From: Algibacter_G agarivorans
GTDB lineage: Bacteria; Bacteroidota; Bacteroidia; Flavobacteriales; Flavobacteriaceae
Direction of reading: 5' to 3'
Assembly: GCF_039543245.1 (NCBI RefSeq)
Contig: NZ_BAABJJ010000014.1
Span: 124,001 to 188,000 of the forward strand
DNA: 64,000 nt
Part shown: positions 39,123-48,198 of the stretch, in pieces
Layout: the number at the start of each line of letters is the position of its first letter
How positions within the stretch are numbered: the stretch's first letter is position 1
Translations under genes and position numbers: made by a program
Notes under the pieces: generated by a model
Seen by the model: only the letters and a program-made list of their open reading frames with translations
Told to the model about the DNA's origin: nothing
Database searches by the model: none

Positions 39123-40529
39123 TTATCGTTTTAAAGCAAAATAACCTCTTAAAACATTTCCAGTATTTAAAACAATTTCATACCAATAACTATCGCTACT
39201 TAATACCGTGCCATTAAAAGTGCCATCCCAACCTTGAGAATTTGGAGGTAAAAATTTTATAAGCTTTCCGTATCTATTGTAAATGGTAATGTTATTAATG
39301 CTATTTGAATTATCTAAAACGTTCCAAACATCGTGTTTTCCATCGTTATTTGGGGTAAAGTATTTTGGTATAAAATAATTACTATCACTTATTATAATGT
39401 TAAAACTAGATTCGTTACTGTTACAATTTAATGCATTATAAATATAAATGGTTTGCGATGAGGAAATAACATCTCCAGTATTTAGCAATATACCCAAGCC
39501 ACCAGATTGAGTATAATAATTACCATTATTAAGTATAGGCAATATGTAATTTATACCTATAAAATCAACTAAAGAATCAACAGGAATAAAGTTACCACAT
39601 GCGTCCCTTGAATTTACATAGTTTGAAAAAGAAGCAGGTTGCCATGTTGTATGGTTTCCATTGGAATCATCAACAACAACACAGTTTAAAACGGGATTAG
39701 AATCAAAATTCATTAAAATGACATTAGTGTTGTTTCCGTTTTTAATATTTAATCCACACAGCTCATTATTACTGCAATTCAAATCTGTTAAACTAAAATT
39801 TTGAGAAAGATCTAGTTCGGTTAATTCGTTGTTAAAACATAATAAAACAGCTAAATGGCTATTATTAGCAAGGTTTAAGTCTGTTAATTGATTTTGTTCA
39901 CACGATAAATAAGATAAATCGGTATTTGTACTTACATCTAAATTTGATAATAGGTTATTACCACATTGAAACCGATTCAATACCGTATTGTTAGCTAAAT
40001 TAAGCGTGTTTATTTGGTTTTGCTCACAAACCAAAACATTTAAGTTTGTATTATTTGAGGTGTCTAAATTTGTTAAATTATTGTTTTCGCAACGCAAGGA
40101 AATCAAATCTGTATTCTGAGTTATATTTAGACTCGATAATTGATTGTTAAAACACCACAATCGTATTAAATTAGATAGATTGGTGACATCTAAATTTGTT
40201 AATTGATTGTTACTACAATATAACTCTGTTAGACTCGTGTTTTGATAAATGTTTAAAACGGTTAATTGATTATCTGAACAATCCAGACTTGTTAATGCTG
40301 AAAAATCTTCTATTCCAGTAAGATCTGTAATGTTCATACCTGCAACATCTAAATCTGTGCGGCCGCTTATATTTACAGTTGGTACAAAATCATCTAAAGG
40401 TCCAGAATCTAAACCTAAATTTATTAATGCTTGCTCAAAATTATCATCAGGAATAAAGGTGTTTTGACAAAGACTTTTAAAGCTTATTAAACAAAAGCTA
40501 ATTAATAAAAAACATGTTTTATAGAACAT
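39123..40529 (-). CDS. Leucine-rich-repeat protein with type IX (type B) sorting domain
   Basis: 468 residues with a signal peptide (about 1-21). About ten 21-residue leucine-rich repeats (about 75-275) follow the pattern L.C..NQL..L.......L, with a conserved Cys that is unusual in classic LRRs. The C-terminal about 80 residues form a gliding-motility/CHU_C type B sorting domain (YFTPNNDGKHDVWN, IYNRYGK, GWDGTFNG, GYFALKR). The protein should be secreted by the type IX system and act in adhesion or protein binding, with unknown partners. The OmpA gene starts upstream with a 6-bp gap, so the two form an operon. Confidence 0.9.
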   Translation of the reverse strand: MFYKTCFLLISFCLISFKSLCQNTFIPDDNFEQALINLGLDSGPLDDFVPTVNISGRTDLDVAGMNITDLTGIEDFSALTSLDCSDNQLTVLNIYQNTSLTELYCSNNQLTNLDVTNLSNLIRLWCFNNQLSSLNITQNTDLISLRCENNNLTNLDTSNNTNLNVLVCEQNQINTLNLANNTVLNRFQCGNNLLSNLDVSTNTDLSYLSCEQNQLTDLNLANNSHLAVLLCFNNELTELDLSQNFSLTDLNCSNNELCGLNIKNGNNTNVILMNFDSNPVLNCVVVDDSNGNHTTWQPASFSNYVNSRDACGNFIPVDSLVDFIGINYILPILNNGNYYTQSGGLGILLNTGDVISSSQTIYIYNALNCNSNESSFNIIISDSNYFIPKYFTPNNDGKHDVWNVLDNSNSINNITIYNRYGKLIKFLPPNSQGWDGTFNGTVLSSDSYWYEIVLNTGNVLRGYFALKR

Positions 40530-40535
40530 AATCTT

Positions 40536-41393
40536 TTAATTAGCATTGCCAACATAGGTAATTACAATTTCTACACGTCTATCAAATTCAGGTTCACCAC
40601 CAAGAGGAAATTTTCGACGTAATCCTAAATGACGCATGCGCTTTTTACTAACACCTTTTTTTGCAAAATAATCATAAACATATTTTGCTCTAGCTTCAGA
40701 TAAATTACGCTTTTTAGTTTTTCTATCTACAGCATCTCTAGTCATTTGTGTACAACACACATGCCCTTGAATAGTAAAATAGATATCTTTTCTTTCTACA
40801 AGTGCTTGAGCAATATCAGTTAGTGTTTTTTTAGAAGCTGGAGTTACTGTGGCGTAGCCGGTTTTAAACAAAATGTCTTTAAAAATTATTTTATCACCTT
40901 TATGACCTTCTTTAATTAAGTCTATAACCCCTTTTTCTTTAGCAACTGGTGTAATTTCAACAGGTGCTTCTTTTTTAGGTTCAGGGAGTTTAGGTTTTAC
41001 AATAATTTCAACTTTTCTATTTAGGCCTCTTATTTTTAAAATGTTTTTTTCTTCAACAATTTTAAGCAGAATCTCGCCTTTACCATCTACATTAGTAATT
41101 AAATCTTCGCTTATTTCGTTATTGGAAAAAATGGCTTTTATAGCCTCAGCACGATGTTGTGATAATTTTAAATTGTAAGTATCGGCACCAATATCATCAC
41201 AAAAACCAAATATGGAAATAGATTCAATATCAACATCTGTTAAAGTAGAAATAAACAAAAGCAGTCTATTTTCTTCAGTATTAGGAACATCATATTTATC
41301 GGTTTCAAAATACACCTCGTGTGTTAATTCTTTTTGAGAAAAAGCCAACACACTGTAAAGCGTTATTAATATAAATACCAAAAGTTTATTCAT
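40536..41393 (-). CDS. OmpA-family protein with two OmpA-like domains
   Basis: 285 residues from Met at 41393 (MNKLLVFILITLY, a signal peptide); the in-frame codons up to 41444 are not part of a good leader. Two OmpA C-terminal-like peptidoglycan-binding domains are visible, at about 25-125 (FGFCDDIGADTYNLKLSQHRAEAI) and about 175-285 (IQGHVCCTQMTRDAVDRKTKKRNLSEARA). A Pro/Lys-rich linker joins them. The protein is periplasmic and probably bridges the envelope and peptidoglycan. Two Cys in the second domain (HVCCT) replace the usual TDxxG pattern. It precedes the T9SS LRR gene by 6 bp. Confidence 0.88.
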   Translation of the reverse strand: MNKLLVFILITLYSVLAFSQKELTHEVYFETDKYDVPNTEENRLLLFISTLTDVDIESISIFGFCDDIGADTYNLKLSQHRAEAIKAIFSNNEISEDLITNVDGKGEILLKIVEEKNILKIRGLNRKVEIIVKPKLPEPKKEAPVEITPVAKEKGVIDLIKEGHKGDKIIFKDILFKTGYATVTPASKKTLTDIAQALVERKDIYFTIQGHVCCTQMTRDAVDRKTKKRNLSEARAKYVYDYFAKKGVSKKRMRHLGLRRKFPLGGEPEFDRRVEIVITYVGNAN

Positions 41394-41512
41394 AGTAGGA
41401 TAATAGGTGATAAATATACTGTTTTTTAATCTAAACCATGCCACAAGCCACTATCTATAGGTTCTGTTTAAATATTATATTCTCAAAAAACAAGAATCAA
41501 AACAAATAAAAA

Positions 41513-43147
41513 TTATCTTAAATAGCCTTGATAAGTAGATGTATTACTAAGTATTTCTGTGCCTTTTTTTATTTCAGAATCGTGTATTTTATAATACTCA
41601 TACAAACCTTCTCTATAGACATATTGCTTAACAATATCTTCCGTTATTAACTTTAATAGATAGTCTTTATTTTCATCTATAACACTTGTTTTGGATTGCG
41701 TTAAATTTGACATTAAAACGTTAAAATCGGTTTCAATATTATCATTTAAGGCTTCTTTTTTTGAAGTTTCAAATGCTTTATAAAGTGCCTTTTCTGTATC
41801 TGTTTTAAATGAAAAATTATTGGTTTTTAAATAGTTTTTAAAGTCTGTAAAATCCTTGTCCGAAAGCTTTAAATTATTAACATCTTTTACATCGTGTTTG
41901 TAATAATAATCAGTAGCATAATTAAAAACTAAATCGTTATTAACAATAGCTTTTGTAATTGGTGAGTTTTTATCACTTCCCATAGAAACATCTGGTAAAA
42001 CACCGCCGCCATCAAATACTTGTCGCCCGTTTTTAGTTTTAAATGCGTTGTAGTTGTCTTGTGTTACTCGAATAGCCTCGTTTTTTTCGTTTCTATTCCA
42101 ATAATCTAAAGACTGGATACATCTGCCAGAAGGTGTGTAATATCTAGAAATAGTAATTTTAACCTGTGTGCCGTAAGTCAATTGCTTAGGGCGTTGTACT
42201 AGGCCTTTTCCAAAACTTCTAGAACCAACAATAACGGCACGATCTAAATCTTGTAATGCGCCCGAAACAATTTCGCTAGCAGAAGCACTATTACCGTCTA
42301 GTAAAATAACCAATGGAATTTCGGTATCTATCGGATCCTTTTTAGTGTAGTAAGTTCTGTTGTATTTTTTAACTTTAGATTTTGTTGTTACAACCAGTTG
42401 ACCTTTTGGAACAAAAAGATTAACAATATTAATGGCCTCATTAACTAACCCACCAGGGTTTCCCCTTAAATCTAAAATAATTTTTTCAGCGCCTTGGGCT
42501 TTTAAATCGCGTAATGCATAATTTGTTTCTGCTGATGCTTTTCTACTAAACCTGCTTAAAACTATATATCCTGTTTTGTCATTAATCAACGAAAAATGAG
42601 GCACGGCTTTTATTTCTACTTCTGCTCTTTTTATAGTGGCGGTTTGTGTTTTTCCTTGGCGTTTGTAAGTAACTTCAATAGATGTATCTGGAGCGCCTTT
42701 AAGTAAATCCCCAGCACTTTCTTTATAGTTTTCAACTAAGGTGTTTCCAACTTTAATAATTTCATCTCCCGCTTTTAGACCTGCTTTATCTGCTGGGTAA
42801 TCTTTATAAGGCTCAATAACCACTAAGTTATTTTTTAAGGTTTTTATTTTTGCACCGATACCTGTGTAATCTCCTGTATTATTGATTCTAGCAGCTTCAA
42901 CATCTTGCTCGTTCATAAAATTGGTGTAGGGATCCAAGTCTGCCAACATACTTTTAATGGCGGTATCCATTAAATCGCCCGGATTGGTTTCATCAACATA
43001 ATTCATGTTGAGTTCTTTGAATAACGTGGTGAAGATTTCTATTTGCTTTGCTATTTCAAAAAAATCGTTTTTAAAAGCAGTGGTACTGAAAAATATAACA
43101 CAGGCTATTATGGGAATTATGATTTTCTTTTTTAGTAAGTTTTTCAT
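41513..43147 (-). CDS. S41 family C-terminal processing peptidase
   Basis: 544 residues with an N-terminal signal anchor (about 8-25), a PDZ domain (about 90-165) and an S41 protease domain (about 190-340). The catalytic Ser is within NSASASEI (286-293) and the Lys is K314 in SFGKGLVQ. An extra C-terminal helical region (about 400-544) is typical of Bacteroidota members. It processes C-termini of envelope proteins in the periplasm. It starts 6 bp after rnpA, an arrangement often seen in this group. Confidence 0.93.
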   Translation of the reverse strand: MKNLLKKKIIIPIIACVIFFSTTAFKNDFFEIAKQIEIFTTLFKELNMNYVDETNPGDLMDTAIKSMLADLDPYTNFMNEQDVEAARINNTGDYTGIGAKIKTLKNNLVVIEPYKDYPADKAGLKAGDEIIKVGNTLVENYKESAGDLLKGAPDTSIEVTYKRQGKTQTATIKRAEVEIKAVPHFSLINDKTGYIVLSRFSRKASAETNYALRDLKAQGAEKIILDLRGNPGGLVNEAINIVNLFVPKGQLVVTTKSKVKKYNRTYYTKKDPIDTEIPLVILLDGNSASASEIVSGALQDLDRAVIVGSRSFGKGLVQRPKQLTYGTQVKITISRYYTPSGRCIQSLDYWNRNEKNEAIRVTQDNYNAFKTKNGRQVFDGGGVLPDVSMGSDKNSPITKAIVNNDLVFNYATDYYYKHDVKDVNNLKLSDKDFTDFKNYLKTNNFSFKTDTEKALYKAFETSKKEALNDNIETDFNVLMSNLTQSKTSVIDENKDYLLKLITEDIVKQYVYREGLYEYYKIHDSEIKKGTEILSNTSTYQGYLR

Positions 43148-43153
43148 GTTGAT

Positions 43154-43531
43154 TTATTTTTTAGAAATTTTGTTCGAAAACTTTTCAAACAAAATTTTCA
43201 TTCTAGTTTCAACTTGCGTAAATGTGGGTTTGTCTTTGCCAATGTACAAAATCATAAACGCATGTTGTGTTGTTAAATTGTTAAAAAAATCTGCTTTATT
43301 TAATCGGTAAACTTCTCTTAACAAACGTTTTATGCGATTTCTGTCTACAGCCGTTTTAAAATTTCGCTTACTTACCGAAACTCCTGTTTTTGCTATAACG
43401 TCTTCATCAAAAGTAGTTGGCATATATACCAAACGCAACGGAAAAGCAGAAACCGATTGCCCCTCAGTAAATAGCTGATCAATAAGTTTTTTGCTTTTTA
43501 GTTTTTCTTTTTTAGGGTAGGTTGCAGACAT
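43154..43531 (-). CDS. Ribonuclease P protein component
   Basis: 125 residues from ATG at 43531 (MSATYPKKEKLKSKK); a TTG codon two residues upstream is in frame but unneeded. The signature KRNRIKR-like stretch appears as AVDRNRIKRLLREVYR (about 60-75), preceded by KTGVSVSKRNF. It forms RNase P with the RNA subunit for tRNA 5' maturation. rpmH and dnaA are not next to it, as is usual outside Bacteroidota. It has a near-perfect -7 box upstream and is coupled to the S41 protease gene. Confidence 0.95.
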   Translation of the reverse strand: MSATYPKKEKLKSKKLIDQLFTEGQSVSAFPLRLVYMPTTFDEDVIAKTGVSVSKRNFKTAVDRNRIKRLLREVYRLNKADFFNNLTTQHAFMILYIGKDKPTFTQVETRMKILFEKFSNKISKK

Positions 43532-43548
43532 AAACAATTTTGTGATTA

Positions 43549-43556
43549 CAAAAGTA
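43549..43556 (-). promoter_or_regulatory. -7 box of the rnpA promoter
   Basis: Minus-strand TACTTTTG matches TAnnTTTG and lies 17 bp before the rnpA ATG, which predicts a very short leader. Confidence 0.5.
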
Positions 43557-43717
43557 GCAATAACAATAATACTATGTCCTCCTTTAAATGATATAAATAA
43601 TTCATGAAAATGTTATTACATATCGATTGCCATTAAGCAACATGATATAAATCATATTTAAAATCCCTAAATCAAAGTAAATTTAACTCTCTTAAAAACT
43701 AAGTAAATCATTGATTT

Positions 43718-45568
43718 ATGGGAGATTATAATGTTGCTAAACTTAATACTAAAAAAGACAGAGCTAATTATATACATCACTTATTAAACGATATTAAAGC
43801 GTTGGATATGTTGATTGAAAAAGGGTTAATTGAGGAAGGCCCTTTACGTATTGGCGCTGAACAAGAATTTTGTTTGGTTAATGACGAGTTTTTACCAGAA
43901 AGTAAGTCCTTGGAATTATTAAAAGATATTGACGATAGTCATTTTACAACAGAAATAAGTAAATATAATCTTGAAATCAACCTAGACCCTATAGAACTAG
44001 GCGGTGACTGTTTTTCAAAATTACACAAGCAGTTGGAAGCTTTGTTAGATAAAGCAAAGAAAGCGGCTTCCAAAAAAGGAATCAAAATCATATTAACTGG
44101 TATATTGCCTTCACTATCTATTAATAATGTTGATGAGCAAAGTATGACGGACGTAGCGCGTTATTCAGTTTTAAACGAAGCTATAAAAGATAGTCGAAGA
44201 AAAAGTTTCGATATCCACATAAAAGGTGTTGATGAACTCAATTTATTGCATGACTCGGTAATGCTAGAGGGGTGCAACACTAGTTTTCAAATGCATTTAC
44301 AATTAAGCCCTAAAAACTTTGTAGATGATTATAATTGGGCACAGGCTATTGCTGGCCCTTTGTTAAGCGCGTGTACCAATTCACCTATATTATTTGGAAA
44401 AGAACTTTGGAGCGAAACCAGAATTGCACTATTTACTCAAAGTATTGATACTAGAGTTAATTCCTATTTATTAAACGAAAAGCAATCTAGAGTTAGTTTT
44501 GGAAACGCATGGCAAACAGGAACAATTACAGATATTTTTAAAAACAATATTTCTAGGTTCAGAAGTTTTTTAACAACTGATTTTACACGAGATAGTGTAG
44601 AAATGATAAACAACAACGAGACCCCTAAATTAAGAGCTTTACAGCTACATAACGGTACTGTTTACCCATGGAATAGAGTGTGCTATGGCGTAATGAATGG
44701 CAAACCAAATTTAAGAATTGAAAATAGATATATGCCTTCTGGACCTACCACGATTGATGAAATTGCCAACATGATGTTTTGGGTGGGTGTTATGATGGGG
44801 AAACCTAGTAAATATAATAGAATCCATGAACAGTGGGATTTTAAAGATGTAAAAACAAACTTCTTTAATGCGGCGCGCTATGGTATGGCTACCCAGTTTT
44901 ATTGGAATGGGGAATATATCTCAAGCCACAAGCTTATTTTAAGTGAATTGTTACCTATGGCCTATAAAGGTTTATATCGTGTTGGTATTATACCCAAAGA
45001 TGCAGAATACTATTTAAAGGTTATTAAGGACAGGGTTGGAAGCTTTAATAGCTCTGAGTGGATGGTTAGAAGTTACAGAAGTTTATTAAAGAATCATAAA
45101 CGCTATGATGCTATGCAAATACTTACTTCTAAAATGTATGAAAAACAAGAAAAAGGATACCCGGTTTCTGTTTGGGGCATGTTGAAACATTCAGATAACC
45201 TGTCTTTTGAAGCAAAACGAGTCGTAAAGCATATCATGAGTTCAGATATTTTTTCGGTTGATAAAAAAGACAGTATAAGTTTGGTTGCAAGTATCATGAA
45301 ATGGAAGGGTATTCATCATATGCCAGTTATAAATAGAGATAGGGTATTGGAAGGTTTAATAAGTTGGAAAGATGTAGAAGCGTATTTAGATCAACCCAAA
45401 CAGAAATACCATAGTGTTTCAAAATTAATGAAGACGGATATTGTAACGGTTACTGAATACACCCCCATTGAAACCGCTAAAAAATTAATGAAAGACCATG
45501 CTATCGGCAGCCTTCCGGTAGTTAAAGACGGAAAATTAGTAGGCTTAATGACCTCAAATGATTTTTAA
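43718..45568 (+). CDS. GCS2-type carboxylate-amine ligase fused to CBS domain pair
   Basis: 616 residues. The N-terminal two thirds (about 40-400) resemble the glutamate-cysteine-ligase family 2 fold: RIGAEQEF near 44-51, EISKYNLEINLDP, the central GCNTSFQMHLQL, and PNLRIENRYMPSGPT. The C-terminal about 130 residues hold two CBS motifs (HHMPVINRDRVLEGLISWKD and IGSLPVVKDGKLVGLMTSND), which usually bind adenylates. The family joins amino acids or amines to carboxylates with ATP; the substrate here is unknown. The next gene, 3 bp later, encodes an AstE/AspA-type amidohydrolase, so the pair may make and break the same amide bond. Confidence 0.85.
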   Translation: MGDYNVAKLNTKKDRANYIHHLLNDIKALDMLIEKGLIEEGPLRIGAEQEFCLVNDEFLPESKSLELLKDIDDSHFTTEISKYNLEINLDPIELGGDCFSKLHKQLEALLDKAKKAASKKGIKIILTGILPSLSINNVDEQSMTDVARYSVLNEAIKDSRRKSFDIHIKGVDELNLLHDSVMLEGCNTSFQMHLQLSPKNFVDDYNWAQAIAGPLLSACTNSPILFGKELWSETRIALFTQSIDTRVNSYLLNEKQSRVSFGNAWQTGTITDIFKNNISRFRSFLTTDFTRDSVEMINNNETPKLRALQLHNGTVYPWNRVCYGVMNGKPNLRIENRYMPSGPTTIDEIANMMFWVGVMMGKPSKYNRIHEQWDFKDVKTNFFNAARYGMATQFYWNGEYISSHKLILSELLPMAYKGLYRVGIIPKDAEYYLKVIKDRVGSFNSSEWMVRSYRSLLKNHKRYDAMQILTSKMYEKQEKGYPVSVWGMLKHSDNLSFEAKRVVKHIMSSDIFSVDKKDSISLVASIMKWKGIHHMPVINRDRVLEGLISWKDVEAYLDQPKQKYHSVSKLMKTDIVTVTEYTPIETAKKLMKDHAIGSLPVVKDGKLVGLMTSNDF

Positions 45569-45571
45569 TAC

Positions 45572-46762
45572 ATGACTAATGTTTATAGCAAAGCGCTAGA
45601 TTATACTATAGCCGTAGATAGAATACTTGGTAAGATTGAAGGGGCTAGTCTTGGACCAACAGTGGTGTTTTTTGGTGGTATCCATGGTAATGAAACTTCT
45701 GGTATTTTTGCTCTAAAAGATGCATTGGCAGGTATAAATGCGGCTTATGTAAAGGGTACTATTTATGGTATTTCAGGAAACCTAAAGGCGCTAAAAAAGC
45801 ATCAACGGTATATAGAAAAAGATTTAAATAGGCTTTGGACTAAAGATGATATTCAAATCATTAAAAATAAGACGGATTTAAATGCTGATGAAGAAGAGTT
45901 ACTAGAATTATTAGATGTTTTAAATAGCATTTTAGAAACCAATCAACCCCCGTTTTATTTTATAGATTTACATACCACATCCAGTAAAACACTTCCTTTT
46001 ATTACCATTAATGACGCTTTAATAAACCGAAAATTTTCAGAACAGTTTCCTTTACCCATAGTTTTGGGTATTGAAGAATATTTAAATGGCCCCTTATTGA
46101 GTTATATAAATCAATTAGGTTATGTGTCTTTAGGATTTGAATCTGGGCAGCATGACGAATTAAATGCGATAACAAATAGTATTGCGTTTGTCTATTTAAC
46201 TTTAGTGTACTCAGGTATTTTAAAGGAAGAAGCGGTAATTCATTTTTCTAAATATCACGAACAATTAAAACAACAAGCTAACAACACTTTTGATGTTTTT
46301 GAAGTCGTCTATCTTCATAGCATACAAAAAAACGAAACCTTTAAAATGTTGAATGGTTTTGAAAGTTTTGAAAGCATAAAAAAAGGTACAAAACTTGCCA
46401 TAAGCAACGCTAACGAAATCTCATCGCCCTATAACGGCACTATTTTTATGCCTTTGTATCAAAAAAGAGGTGCTGAAGGTTTTTTTATTATAAAACCTAT
46501 TAAACCCTTTTTGTTAAGATTATCCATGGCTTTAAGACGTATTAAAACGGATAGTTTGTTAGTGCTTTTACCAGGTATTTCTTGGGTAAACAAAACCGAA
46601 GGTGTTTTACAAGTAAATTTAACCGTGGCCAAATTTTTTGCCAAAGCGTTTTTTCATTTGTTAGGGTATAGAAATAGACAAATTACCAGCACGCATTTAA
46701 GGCTTAATAATCGGGAGCGTGTGGCTAAAACGGCTATTTATAAAAAGGAACCTTGGTATTGA
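45572..46762 (+). CDS. Succinylglutamate desuccinylase/aspartoacylase-type zinc hydrolase
   Basis: 396 residues of the M14-related AstE/AspA family. Zinc ligands appear in GGIHGNE (H38, E41) and FIDLHTTSS (H133). The substrate-binding DLNRLW (about 84-89) and the catalytic Glu in FESGQH (E190) are present. The C-terminal about 130 residues (after 250) form the beta domain and a Lys/Arg-rich tail. It would hydrolyse an N-acyl amino acid or amide. Coupling to the GCS2-CBS gene suggests a shared unknown metabolite or peptide tag. Confidence 0.88.
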   Translation: MTNVYSKALDYTIAVDRILGKIEGASLGPTVVFFGGIHGNETSGIFALKDALAGINAAYVKGTIYGISGNLKALKKHQRYIEKDLNRLWTKDDIQIIKNKTDLNADEEELLELLDVLNSILETNQPPFYFIDLHTTSSKTLPFITINDALINRKFSEQFPLPIVLGIEEYLNGPLLSYINQLGYVSLGFESGQHDELNAITNSIAFVYLTLVYSGILKEEAVIHFSKYHEQLKQQANNTFDVFEVVYLHSIQKNETFKMLNGFESFESIKKGTKLAISNANEISSPYNGTIFMPLYQKRGAEGFFIIKPIKPFLLRLSMALRRIKTDSLLVLLPGISWVNKTEGVLQVNLTVAKFFAKAFFHLLGYRNRQITSTHLRLNNRERVAKTAIYKKEPWY

Positions 46763-46817
46763 AAGGTTGTGGTTTTTTTGGACGTTTGTTTAACGTTGTT
46801 GTATAAGCTTAAGTTTT

Positions 46818-47351
46818 TTATTTCCTCATTCTTTTTTTCGATTCACTCAATATTTTTCTATGTTTAGAAGTAAGAACTCCTTTCGTATGTTGGTAATTTA
46901 ATGGTAAATAATTTCCTTTAATTTTAGTTTGTTCAAACTCGTTTAGTTCACTCAAAGTACAATTCTGCCATTCAACAATACAGTTTTCGTCCATAAATTC
47001 GTTTATAGATATCTTACTTTTAGACATTGGTAAATCTAATAAGCCACAAAGAGTAGTTCTTAAAGATGACAATCTTCCATTTTCAACTCCTTTTTGATGA
47101 AAATTATTATAATCTAACATATGATATTTCACTAATCTATCATTTCCATTTTTTGCTTGACCTATATAAAGTAAACCGTATTCAATATCATTTATTTTTT
47201 TTAATTCAATTTTTTCAAATTCAATTTCTGTTTCTAATTTAGAAAGTAAATTCCTAAAAACATTAGTTTTAAACCACCAATAATAAACAATTGGTTCTTT
47301 TGTGATTTTCAGGTCGTTTTCTCTAATAAATTTAACTTCTAATCTTTCCAT
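46818..47351 (-). CDS. Putative GIY-YIG nuclease-superfamily protein
   Basis: 177 residues, AT-rich and Lys/Asn-rich. A YYWWF stretch (23-27), LLYIGQA (60-66), the downstream Arg/His (R72, H77), an Asn-Glu-Phe-Glu helix (137-140) and PLN (150-152) follow the order of GIY-YIG catalytic elements (GIY, YIG, Arg, Glu, Asn). The gap between the first two is longer than usual. The basic C-terminus (KHRKILSESKKRMRK) suits nucleic-acid binding. It overlaps the stop codon of the preceding DUF6884-like gene (TAATG), so the two act together. Function is unknown; DNA repair, restriction or defence are guesses. Confidence 0.55.
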   Translation of the reverse strand: MERLEVKFIRENDLKITKEPIVYYWWFKTNVFRNLLSKLETEIEFEKIELKKINDIEYGLLYIGQAKNGNDRLVKYHMLDYNNFHQKGVENGRLSSLRTTLCGLLDLPMSKSKISINEFMDENCIVEWQNCTLSELNEFEQTKIKGNYLPLNYQHTKGVLTSKHRKILSESKKRMRK

Positions 47352-47989
47352 TATAGTTTTATTTTGTCAGCTAACAAACCTTTCGCACAACCATAATGCC
47401 AATTTGTACTCGCTTTAGTTTCGTATTTTATAAGTTTAAATGAACTTTCGTTTTTTAGAAATGGTAAATCTGAATAAATATTCTTTTTCTTATAAAATAT
47501 TATTTTTTCGTTTGGTAAATCTTTTGTTAGATTGTAAAACAGTTTTAAATAATCTGCTCCACCTAAAAAAACGATTTTTTCATTAGGATTGACTTTTTCT
47601 AAATGGTTAAAATCTATAAAAAAGTCCGTTTTCTTTCGTTGTGAGTTTTGTTCCGCTTTTTTTGAAAATGTAATATCATATTTTGGGATTTTAAATTCGG
47701 AATTTATTATTCCCCAACCTGCTGATAAAATGAATAAATTGGATTCATATTTTTCATATAATGAGCTATATATTTTTGGTTTGTAAAGTTTGTAGGATTC
47801 CAGTAAAATCTCATTTTCTTGAGAATTTACATACTCACGCCAAGTTCTATTTTCGTTGGGAATTTCGCTGTCAGGTTTAAAATTATTAGTCTTTTCTTTA
47901 TCTGGCGATGAAGTAAACGTAATTTCGTTGTTTTTATAAACTAAATTTCCTCCGTTTTTTGAACCACTACAACTTATTACAATTATCAT
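47351..47989 (-). CDS. DUF6884-like protein
   Basis: 212 residues from Met at 47989 (MIIVISCSGSKNGG); a longer form from 48055 has a poor N-terminus. The N-terminal ISCSGSK, the central LFILSAGWGII followed by YDITFS, and the later FLGGADYLKLF fit the DUF6884/YaaA-like pattern of a Cys-Ser near the start and an S-A-x-x-G-L/I motif. Such proteins are related to nucleotide- or base-modifying folds, but the activity is unknown. It is co-translated with the GIY-YIG-like gene. The pair has no tie to its neighbours and is unusually AT-rich, hinting at horizontal gain. Confidence 0.5.
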   Translation of the reverse strand: MIIVISCSGSKNGGNLVYKNNEITFTSSPDKEKTNNFKPDSEIPNENRTWREYVNSQENEILLESYKLYKPKIYSSLYEKYESNLFILSAGWGIINSEFKIPKYDITFSKKAEQNSQRKKTDFFIDFNHLEKVNPNEKIVFLGGADYLKLFYNLTKDLPNEKIIFYKKKNIYSDLPFLKNESSFKLIKYETKASTNWHYGCAKGLLADKIKL

Positions 47990-48147
47990 ATTTTTCTTGT
48001 GTTTTGAATTTTTCTTGGAAATTAAAGCTAACGCAAAGATTAAGTTCCGTTTCAATACTGAAACAAGTTCAGCACAAGTGAGCTTTATCGATTGTTAAAC
48101 GAAGTTATGTTTTTTTTCTGACAAAGTCAAATAGCTATATAAATAAG

Positions 48148-48180
48148 AAACCACTTCGTTTTAAACGAAGTGACTTTTTG
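48148..48180 (-). terminator. Bidirectional rho-independent terminator after the M1 peptidase gene
   Basis: CACTTCGTTT (48152-48161) and AAACGAAGTG (48163-48172) form a perfect 10-bp stem, flanked by A-rich and T-rich runs on both sides. It lies 19 bp after the M1 stop codon and upstream of the DUF6884-like cassette. Confidence 0.75.
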
Positions 48181-48198
48181 TTTTTTCTAAGTTAAACA

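Noticed and set aside
43532..43537. TTG as the rnpA start
   Set aside because: An ATG two codons later fits the family start and the -7 box spacing.
46763..46775. GGTTGTGGT after the AstE/AspA gene
   Set aside because: A single copy in a T-rich stretch without the trio spacing or the second element.
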